From GWE2-42-39 sp963668595 (GTDB lineage Bacteria; Bacteroidota; Bacteroidia; Bacteroidales; Prolixibacteraceae): 64,000 nt of DNA. Positions 57,689 through 64,000 of the stretch are shown in pieces (position 1 is the first letter of the stretch; each line of letters begins with the position of its first letter). The notes beneath the pieces are model-generated. The model had not been told where the DNA came from, did not search any database, and saw only the letters and a program-made list of their open reading frames with translations. The stretch covers positions 1,798,001 through 1,862,000 of the forward strand of contig OY764876.1 of assembly GCA_963668595.1 (NCBI GenBank), read 5' to 3'. The position numbers and the translations under genes were made by a program.

Positions 57689-58682
57689 GATTCTCTGATT
57701 TATTATTTTTTTCTACTTCTTCTTTTTTCGCAGCCTGTTGCAGGTAATACTTTTCGTAGGCATTTACAATGTCGCGCACCAATCGGTGGCGCACAATATC
57801 TTTCACATCGAACTGAACAAACGAAATATCCCGAATTCCCTGCAATATTTTTTTTGCCTGAATTAATCCTGACTGACTACGGGTCGGCAAGTCAATCTGC
57901 GTTTCGTCGCCGGTAACAATAAACTTGGTATTCATACCCATTCGTGTTAAAAACATTTTTAACTGCGGAATGGTTGTGTTTTGCGCTTCGTCGAGAATAA
58001 CAAAAGCATTGCTCAGAGTACGTCCACGCATAAAAGCCAGGGGAGCAATCTGAATTGTTCCGTCTTTCATAAATTCTTCGAGCTTTTTTGCCGGAATCAT
58101 ATCCTGCAAGGCATCGTACAAAGGTTGCAAATACGGGTCAATCTTTTCTTTCAAATCGCCGGGCAAAAAACCCAGTCGCTCGCCTGCTTCAACCGCAGGA
58201 CGACTGAGAATAATCCGTTTGATCTCACGATTTTTCAATGCACGAACGGCCAAAGCAATGGCTGTGTAGGTTTTACCGGTACCGGCAGGTCCGATGGCAA
58301 AAATCAAGTCCGACTTCGCACATTCTTCAACCAGCACTCGCTGATTTGGGGTACGTGCCCGAACTGCTTTTCCGTTATTGCCATACACCAAAACATCTTT
58401 CGAATCTTCGGCATTAGCAATACTACTCAGTTCATTATTCAGTATTTCAAGAATAATTTCGTCAGTCAGCACATTGAATTCATGATAATGATCCAGCAAG
58501 GTATTAAGTTTCTTCTCGAAGCTGATCAGCTCCATTTCATCTCCCTGTACAATGAGATTACTACCCCGGGCAACAATCTTCAGTTTTGGAAAAAACGATT
58601 GAACCAGCTTAATCTTGTTGTTACTTATTCCGTAGAATTCGAGCGGATCGACCCCCTCTAAATAGAATTGTTTTTCAAACAT
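57681..58682 (-). CDS. phoH: PhoH-like ATPase
   Basis: A 333-residue protein of the PhoH family. An N-terminal KH-like part (1-110) precedes the ATPase with Walker A GPAGTGKTYTA, the SRPAVEAGERLGFLPGD segment and Walker B FVILDEAQNTT. Members are thought to act on RNA, often next to YbeY; here the next gene is purC. The C-terminus is a charged coil. A TATTTTTG -7 element lies 23 bp upstream of the start. Confidence 0.93.
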   Translation of the reverse strand: MFEKQFYLEGVDPLEFYGISNNKIKLVQSFFPKLKIVARGSNLIVQGDEMELISFEKKLNTLLDHYHEFNVLTDEIILEILNNELSSIANAEDSKDVLVYGNNGKAVRARTPNQRVLVEECAKSDLIFAIGPAGTGKTYTAIALAVRALKNREIKRIILSRPAVEAGERLGFLPGDLKEKIDPYLQPLYDALQDMIPAKKLEEFMKDGTIQIAPLAFMRGRTLSNAFVILDEAQNTTIPQLKMFLTRMGMNTKFIVTGDETQIDLPTRSQSGLIQAKKILQGIRDISFVQFDVKDIVRHRLVRDIVNAYEKYYLQQAAKKEEVEKNNKSENHE

Positions 58683-58704
58683 ATTTTATAGCTCCGGTAC
58701 CATG

Positions 58705-58712
58705 CAAAAATA
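58705..58712 (-). promoter_or_regulatory. Putative -7 element for phoH-purC
   Basis: TATTTTTG on the minus strand fits TAnnTTTG; the -33 region gives no match. Confidence 0.4.
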
Positions 58713-58735
58713 ATTACTTTTAACAGAAAACCGCC

Positions 58736-58775
58736 TAAAAAGAATCCCGAATGAGTTCTTCATCCGGGATTCTTT
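58736..58775 (-). terminator. Terminator of the thioredoxin-ApbE-DUF cassette
   Basis: A perfect 11-bp stem (AAAGAATCCCG/CGGGATTCTTT) followed by a short TTTTTA tract, about 150 bp past the DUF3570 stop. Confidence 0.65.
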
Positions 58776-58924
58776 ACATTGAAAATATATTTTTAATTTT
58801 TTCCTGCTGAACCTACATACTGTGACTCTCCCAAACCGAGAATCGGTTTTTCAGAATCATCAAATTTTTGTTTATAGTTCAACTTTACATTCCCGTTCAT
58901 TCAAAATAAATTACATCTGTAAAA

Positions 58925-60364
58925 TCAATCAAAAACAAATTTCAAACCCAGCGAAACAATATTGGCTTTCAGTCCGTCGCTCCGCGAATAGTGGTTAAAG
59001 CGAAGGTTCAAACTTTTAAACCCGAAGCGATATATTTTTCGTTGAGTAAACACATCGGTGTACGTTATTCCTAATCCATACTGATTACTGTGAAACTTCG
59101 ACAGATCGTAATCGGATGTAAAATATTTTTCGGTTGACAGGTGCGTTTCGTACGGGGCAAAATAGGTTGCCGCAGTTTGCTGGTAATAGCGCCATGTGGG
59201 TGTAAGCGTAAAATATTGCGAAAGTTTTATCGGTACTTCTAAACTCGCCGTATGCGCAGTAATTCCCCAATCGTCGCTATAAAAACGATAATAAGTTCGC
59301 AACTTAAATGTTTCGCTCAAATAATAATTTAGTCGAAGTCCCACCGGTATCTTCCATCGGGTATCAGGTAAGCGTTCGCTGTGGTCGGCTAACTGAAAAA
59401 CTCCTTTATTCTGCGGATTCGTGTAATTTGGAATATCAGCGGCATCGCCAATGTAATAGTTCGGCTTATCAGCAAAATAAATACGATGATAAGGTGTTGA
59501 CAACAATCCCTGCTGATATACAACATCAGCAAAAATGGAGGCCTGCAACCGTTTACTCAGAATTTGAGAAAATGCCAGTGACACAGAATATGAATTCCGG
59601 TTTTTATTACTGAACGGACTGAATAAATTAGGATGATACTTATCCGATGGCAAGCCCGACTGATCCAGTACTGTGACTCCTGAAAAGTAGCCGGTATTCA
59701 GAAAATTATTGCCACTCTTGCTATATTCACTCAGTTCTGTAGGATAAATTGGCTTCCATGCATCCAAATAAACCTGAGCCTTTATACTCACTTCCGTATT
59801 TTTTTCATTAAAAAGCCGGGCTGCACTTGCACCCAAACCGATGGAATGATAATCGAATTCCTGAGTAACCGCACCATGAGCTCCCCAAATAAAATTACGA
59901 TCATCAGAGCTATGACTGTAATCAGCACTAAAACTTGCCAACACATCGCTACGCGAGGCTCCGGATGAAGCGACCCAAGGCGTTCCCTTCGGACTACCAG
60001 ACGAAATGACCGAATGATGATCGTCATCGTCATCGCCACCACGACTGGAAGCGCCAGTTTTATTAAACGGATTAATGTTACTCGACGAAGCCGATGTATA
60101 AGCAGACAATCCTGCATCGATGGTCAACACATCATCATCATTTAGTGGAATGGTTACAACAATGGTTGGAGTAATATCGTCCAACGATTCGGTTCCAATA
60201 CCTCCGCCCACTGCCGAATGGTCTCCATCTTGCTTGTAGTAACTCATCAGCAAATCAACCTCCGGAGCTTCTAACACTCGTTTTTTGTACACCAACGTAC
60301 TGTCTGTTTGCGCCTGTGCCGACAACGAAACAGCAATCCATATAAAGATTAGTAATCGTCTCAT
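58925..60364 (-). CDS. DUF3570 outer-membrane beta-barrel protein
   Basis: A 479-residue protein with a signal peptide (cut near AQAQ). The N-terminal RVLEAPEVDLLMSYYKQDGDHSAVGGGIGTE is typical of DUF3570, and the rest is a barrel ending in SLGLKFVFD. An exposed stretch holds two short motifs, TGAS (103-106) and SGAS (134-137), around an acidic/His run GGDDDDDHHS (109-118). It is the last gene of a cassette with thioredoxin, ApbE and DUF4266. Because ApbE attaches FMN to Ser/Thr in similar motifs, these could be flavin sites; that is inference. Confidence 0.87.
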   Translation of the reverse strand: MRRLLIFIWIAVSLSAQAQTDSTLVYKKRVLEAPEVDLLMSYYKQDGDHSAVGGGIGTESLDDITPTIVVTIPLNDDDVLTIDAGLSAYTSASSSNINPFNKTGASSRGGDDDDDHHSVISSGSPKGTPWVASSGASRSDVLASFSADYSHSSDDRNFIWGAHGAVTQEFDYHSIGLGASAARLFNEKNTEVSIKAQVYLDAWKPIYPTELSEYSKSGNNFLNTGYFSGVTVLDQSGLPSDKYHPNLFSPFSNKNRNSYSVSLAFSQILSKRLQASIFADVVYQQGLLSTPYHRIYFADKPNYYIGDAADIPNYTNPQNKGVFQLADHSERLPDTRWKIPVGLRLNYYLSETFKLRTYYRFYSDDWGITAHTASLEVPIKLSQYFTLTPTWRYYQQTAATYFAPYETHLSTEKYFTSDYDLSKFHSNQYGLGITYTDVFTQRKIYRFGFKSLNLRFNHYSRSDGLKANIVSLGLKFVFD

Positions 60365-60375
60365 GTTCTCTCAAA

Positions 60376-60603
60376 TTAGTTACAACCACAACCGCCGCCG
60401 GTTTTGCCTCCATTGGCTCCTGCCGCAGCTTCGCGATATACCTGAAAATTCACTTCAAATCGTTCATTCATTCCCGCAGCCAGCTTCATATCCGGATCGT
60501 TGATATACACTTTCTGGTATTCTTTCACTGCGACACACGAACTGAGCAACAAAGCCATCACGCATCCAACAAGGATACTTTTCCCAATCATTTTTAGTCT
60601 CAT
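60376..60603 (-). CDS. DUF4266 small lipoprotein ending in GGGCGCN
   Basis: 75 residues from ATG 60603 (an earlier in-frame ATG at 60627 overlaps the apbE stop and gives 83). The lipobox LSSC precedes VAVKEYQKVYINDPDMKL, the DUF4266 hallmark. The C-terminus is Gly-rich and ends GGGCGCN, with two closely spaced Cys. It starts 5 bp after the apbE stop and is followed 11 bp later by DUF3570. It may link the barrel and the periplasmic redox proteins; its function is not known. Confidence 0.88.
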   Translation of the reverse strand: MRLKMIGKSILVGCVMALLLSSCVAVKEYQKVYINDPDMKLAAGMNERFEVNFQVYREAAAGANGGKTGGGCGCN

Positions 60604-60607
60604 ATGC

Positions 60608-61606
60608 TTAATTTGTTTTTGTTTCATTCAACTCATTTCTCTGGATATTTTTCGAATAATAAATTTTACCCTCATCATCCACCAAAATACATTCAATGCC
60701 TTTTAACTGATCAACAAAGTCAATTCCGACATCAATTCCCATCACAAAAATGGAAGTAGCCAAGGCATCAGCCAGCTCTGCTTTCGGAGCAAAAATGGTA
60801 GCACTCACTAATCCGTGTGCCGGATAGCCTGTACGCGGATCAATGATATGCGAATAACGTTTTCCATTCAGCATGACAAATTTTTCATAATCACCCGACG
60901 TTACCACTGAACTGTTTTCAATCGGAAACCACGAAAAAACCTTTTCTTTATTCAGCGGATTAGTAATTCCAACCAACCATGGCTTTCCATCAGGTTTAGT
61001 TCCCCAACAATCCAGGTCGCCCGAGGCATTGATCATCCCCGACTGCACTCCTTCTTTTATCAATAGCTCTTTCGCTTTATCGGCGGCATATCCTTTTCCA
61101 ATTGCACCAAACCCGATTTTCATCCCCGGCAATTCGAGAAAAACAGTACTGCCGGCCTGATCCATCAAAATGTGCTTGTAACCAATTTTAGACACCGACT
61201 GCCGGATTATTTCTTCGGACGGCATTTCCTGCATTGTTCCATCGAATTTCCAGATTTTATCTACCGCAGCAAATGAAATATCAAACGCACCATCTGTAAG
61301 TTTGGATAGTTGCAATGAACGCTCAATCAGATGAAATAATTCAGCATCAACTTTTACCGGAGCAATTCCAGCCTTTCTGTTTATTTCAGAAGTTTGTGAC
61401 TGGGCATCCCACGACGAAATCAGTTTCTCAATCCGACTAATTTCGTTTACAGCTAAATCAATAAAATGATATCCATCTTGCTGATTTTCGGCAACAACAG
61501 TTATCTCAAACCTGCACCCCATGAGCTTTAAAGTTCGCATGTAACTTTGCTGCGCCTGCAACGAGCAAGTAAGAAAAATCAAAATAATGAACATCAAGCG
61601 TTTCAT
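60608..61606 (-). CDS. apbE: FAD:protein FMN transferase (ApbE family)
   Basis: A 332-residue periplasmic enzyme (signal peptide 1-18) that moves FMN from FAD to Ser/Thr of target proteins. MGCRFEITVV, EISRIEKLISSWDAQSQTSEINR, FGAIGKGYAADKA, NASGDLDCWG and the C-terminal HIIDPRTGYPAHG and DALATSIFVMG are all family motifs, including the metal-binding Asp. It sits between thioredoxin (5-bp gap) and DUF4266. The target is probably encoded in the same cassette or in a flavinylated respiratory complex elsewhere. Confidence 0.95.
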   Translation of the reverse strand: MKRLMFIILIFLTCSLQAQQSYMRTLKLMGCRFEITVVAENQQDGYHFIDLAVNEISRIEKLISSWDAQSQTSEINRKAGIAPVKVDAELFHLIERSLQLSKLTDGAFDISFAAVDKIWKFDGTMQEMPSEEIIRQSVSKIGYKHILMDQAGSTVFLELPGMKIGFGAIGKGYAADKAKELLIKEGVQSGMINASGDLDCWGTKPDGKPWLVGITNPLNKEKVFSWFPIENSSVVTSGDYEKFVMLNGKRYSHIIDPRTGYPAHGLVSATIFAPKAELADALATSIFVMGIDVGIDFVDQLKGIECILVDDEGKIYYSKNIQRNELNETKTN

Positions 61607-61611
61607 ATCAT

Positions 61612-62055
61612 CTATTTTTCAAGCGACTTCAAATGTTCAATGTATTCTGTCGGCGTCAGATTTTTATACCCGGTACTTCCTTTTGCTGTGCCATTCTTGT
61701 CGAGCAAAACAACCAGAGGAAAATAACCATTCGGATTATATTTTTCGGCCAGGCGATCATTGTGAGCCTGTTGCGCATCGGATAACTTATTTTTCTTTTG
61801 CTTCGGAAAATCAGCTTTCAGAAGCACATAATGATCGTTGGCAAACGACTTAAATTCTTCTGACTGCCAAATAGTTTTGTCTAATTTCATACAAGGGGCA
61901 CACCAGTCAACTCCGGAAAAGACAAGCAGAATTGGGCGATTTGTTTCACTTGCCTGTTTTTTTGCCTGATCGACATCAGTTAACCAGTTTTGAGACTTTG
62001 CGGTTGCTGCCATCATCAACACAGATAAAAGCAGCATGGTCATTTGTTTCATCAT
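61612..62055 (-). CDS. Secreted thioredoxin-fold protein (CAPC)
   Basis: A 147-residue protein with a signal peptide (1-22). GVDWCAPCMKLDKTIW has Cys52 and Cys55, followed by a DUF255/thioredoxin-7-like fold (YVLLKADFPKQKKN, then FPLVVLLDKNG). It probably keeps a periplasmic partner reduced. It is the first gene of the thioredoxin-ApbE-DUF4266-DUF3570 cassette. Confidence 0.9.
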   Translation of the reverse strand: MMKQMTMLLLSVLMMAATAKSQNWLTDVDQAKKQASETNRPILLVFSGVDWCAPCMKLDKTIWQSEEFKSFANDHYVLLKADFPKQKKNKLSDAQQAHNDRLAEKYNPNGYFPLVVLLDKNGTAKGSTGYKNLTPTEYIEHLKSLEK

Positions 62056-62443
62056 GTTTGCTATTTTTAGTTTTTTTCATTCGAGAAGTAATCTGAATAA
62101 TATTATTACCACATAAAACACGAACAATCTATGTTTGGCAAATTGTAATTAGTAAATTTTTTAATGGTAAATAATTAAATTCCTCCCGCAAAAATTGAAG
62201 ATCAATCCAAAGTCTTCGAATTATGAGCGTAAGTTATTCGATGAAACATCTGGCGGATGATTTCGTTCATCGTGCAACGCTAAAAAATGTTAAACTAGTT
62301 GTATTTTTTTTACACTGATCAGCAGCAGTATTTAGCCAAAATATCAGATCAATCTGTTATTTCGGTAGTTAACCTTATCAAACATTCTCACATTTCTTTC
62401 TGAACCTTTTCTTTTCTGTGTGTATTAAGAAGAAAACTTCACC
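62056..62443. other. Intergenic region between divergent genes
   Basis: About 390 bp. It carries the fourth 34-bp element (62140-62173). I see no RNA gene and no exact consensus promoter, although the transcripts of both flanking genes must start here. Confidence 0.5.
62140..62173 (+). repeat. 34-bp intergenic element, copy 4
   Basis: The core reads GTAATTAGTAAATTTTTTAA. It has the same length and orientation as the other three copies and lies 270 bp before the DUF2723 gene. Confidence 0.6.
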
Positions 62444-64000
62444 ATGAATTTTTCAAAACAAAATACCCTTGGAGGCTGGATTGTATTTACCATCGCGCTA
62501 ATTGTTTATTTGCTCACCCTTGAACCAACTGTTAGTTTGTGGGATTGTGGCGAATTTCTGGTCTCGGCAGGCAAACTGGAAATAAATCATTCGCCCGGCA
62601 GCCCTTTATTTATGCTTCTCGGACGTGCATTCTCCTTGCTTAGCTTTGGAAATAAATCGCTTATTGCGTTCTGCATCAATACCATTTCGGCAATTGCTTC
62701 GGCGGCAACCGTCATGTTTCTGTTCTGGACCATTAGCTGGCTAATTGGAAAAATCCGCTCAGAAGGCATTTCTTCTTCCGTAAAGCTGACAGCTTCGGCA
62801 ATTGGTGCACTGGCATTTGCTTTTACCGATTCGTTCTGGTTTTCGGCAGTCGAAGCTGAAGTGTATGCTCTTTCATCGCTTTTTTCGGCAGCAGTATTAT
62901 GGGCTGCCACAAAATGGGAACGCGAAGCCGATCAACCACAAGCCAGCCGATGGATTGTTCTCATCTTTTTCCTGATTGGTCTTTCAATAGGCGTACACTT
63001 GCTCAACCTGCTGGTAATTCCCTCTGCCGCATTAATTTATTACTTCCGGAAATACCCTTTTTCGCTCAAAGGCTTCATCATTACAGTACTTATTTCCGGA
63101 GCAGGGATTCTCGCATTAATGATGATTTTCATTCCCGGAATACTGAATTTATCGAAAGGACTGGAACTTTTCTGCGTAAACCAAATGCATTGGCCCGTCA
63201 ATTCAGGCTTGTTCATTTATTTATTTCTGATTGCGGCTCTTCTTTTCTACGGAATTATTTTCAGCATAAAAAAGAAACGCGAACACCTGCAAACCCTGCT
63301 CACCTGTATTATTTTTTTACTTATTGGCTACTCATCGTACATGACCACATTGATCCGGTCGGCAGCCAACCCTCCGGTTGATCAGGGAAACCCGGAAACC
63401 ACCTTCGAACTGCTTAATTATCTGAACCGCGAACAATACGGATCGCGTCCTATTTTGTACGGAGCTAATTTCGGCTCGGTACCGAATAAAACAACTAACC
63501 GCTACTCGTATTATTACGAGGATGGCAAATACATCCAAACAGAATTAAACCCGGAATTGCATTACGATAAAAATACAGTTGGACTATTTCCACGAATGCA
63601 CAGCAGAGAACCAGAACACATCGAAGCTTACCGGCAATGGACTTCATTGAAAGGGAAAAAAGTAGTTGCCGAAAATTTTCAGCACGAAAAAACCACAACA
63701 ACCATTCCCACCTTGAGCGAACAAATTGAGTTCTTCGTTTATTACCAGCTCGGACACATGTACTTGCGCTATTTTATGTGGAATTTCGTCGGAAAACAAA
63801 ACGATGTGCAGGGACAAGGTGAACTCACACAAGGCAACTGGCTATCGGGCATCAGTTGGATTGATTCGCTGCGACTGGGATCGCAACAAAATCTTCCGGA
63901 TGAGATGAAAAATAATCCAGGTCGGAATACCTATTATTTTCTACCGCTACTGCTTGGGCTAATTGGTTTGTATTTTCACTACAAAAACGACTTAAAAAAC
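62444..64000 (+). CDS. DUF2723 membrane glycosyltransferase-like protein, 3' end outside window
   Basis: The first 519 codons of a large polytopic protein, open at the window edge. The start MNFSKQNTLGGWIVFT is followed by EPTVSLWDCGEFLVSAGKL (Asp34 and Glu37 in the first outside loop, as in GT-C enzymes) and INHSPGSPLFMLLGRAF, the hallmarks of DUF2723. About ten membrane helices occupy residues 10-310; a soluble segment and further helices follow. Members are thought to move sugars from lipid carriers to proteins; the donor and acceptor here are unknown. Confidence 0.88.
   Translation, partial: MNFSKQNTLGGWIVFTIALIVYLLTLEPTVSLWDCGEFLVSAGKLEINHSPGSPLFMLLGRAFSLLSFGNKSLIAFCINTISAIASAATVMFLFWTISWLIGKIRSEGISSSVKLTASAIGALAFAFTDSFWFSAVEAEVYALSSLFSAAVLWAATKWEREADQPQASRWIVLIFFLIGLSIGVHLLNLLVIPSAALIYYFRKYPFSLKGFIITVLISGAGILALMMIFIPGILNLSKGLELFCVNQMHWPVNSGLFIYLFLIAALLFYGIIFSIKKKREHLQTLLTCIIFLLIGYSSYMTTLIRSAANPPVDQGNPETTFELLNYLNREQYGSRPILYGANFGSVPNKTTNRYSYYYEDGKYIQTELNPELHYDKNTVGLFPRMHSREPEHIEAYRQWTSLKGKKVVAENFQHEKTTTTIPTLSEQIEFFVYYQLGHMYLRYFMWNFVGKQNDVQGQGELTQGNWLSGISWIDSLRLGSQQNLPDEMKNNPGRNTYYFLPLLLGLIGLYFHYKNDLKN

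Overview
The window is a chromosomal segment of a Bacteroidota bacterium. The 16S/23S rRNA sequences, the -7 promoter motif TAnnTTTG (with TTTG 19 bp upstream in the best cases), the weak Shine-Dalgarno sites, a TonB-dependent receptor with a carboxypeptidase-like N-terminal domain, and families such as DUF3078, DUF3570, DUF4266, DUF4876 and DUF2723 all point there. A marine/anoxic Marinilabiliales-like (Prolixibacteraceae-like) lineage is my guess from gene content; no tree was made.

Layout. 1-4150: a RelA/SpoT homologue (cut by the window edge), ferritin, dnaX with an A10 slippage site, and a secreted glutathione peroxidase. 4241-10236: one complete rRNA operon on the minus strand (16S, tRNA-Ile, tRNA-Ala, 23S, 5S) with three tandem promoter modules and a terminator. 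10837-13302: a two-gene ABC exporter. 13335-16995: a membrane glycosyltransferase-like protein, then an AT-rich GDPD/alpha-beta-hydrolase pair. 17168-20477: purB and an MsbA-type ABC exporter. 20478-24010: a repeat-rich accessory stretch holding three small proteins of unknown function, a duplicated 178-bp element, a 12-copy 21-bp tandem array and several palindromes. 24011-30598: amino-acid permease, L,D-transpeptidase, transglutaminase-like lipoprotein, M28 peptidase and SDR.

30612-45617 is the most striking part. It is a co-directional minus-strand run of eleven or twelve genes: a small lipoprotein, an ECF sigma factor, a Spy/CnrX-like anchored protein, a ZAS anti-sigma factor, a NapH/NosR-like polyferredoxin fused to a heavy-metal-associated-like domain, a TonB-dependent receptor, a DUF4876 lipoprotein, a DUF6850-like barrel, a C25 (gingipain-like) cysteine peptidase, an ABC ATPase, its permease and a DUF4857-like protein. 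The run ends at a strong terminator. Gene content suggests a stress-induced, metal- or redox-linked envelope system with a logic like NosR/NosFY.

45789-58682 holds mostly housekeeping genes: CYTH, DUF3078, SRPBCC and DUF985 proteins, asnB, ychF, nhaA, a second ECF sigma module with its own Spy-like protein, a response regulator, a TlpA-like protein, purC and phoH. 58736-62055 is a four-gene cassette of thioredoxin, ApbE flavin transferase, the DUF4266 lipoprotein and the DUF3570 barrel. The window closes inside a DUF2723 (GT-C type) gene.

A 34-bp AT-rich element occurs four times, always in the same orientation and always between genes.
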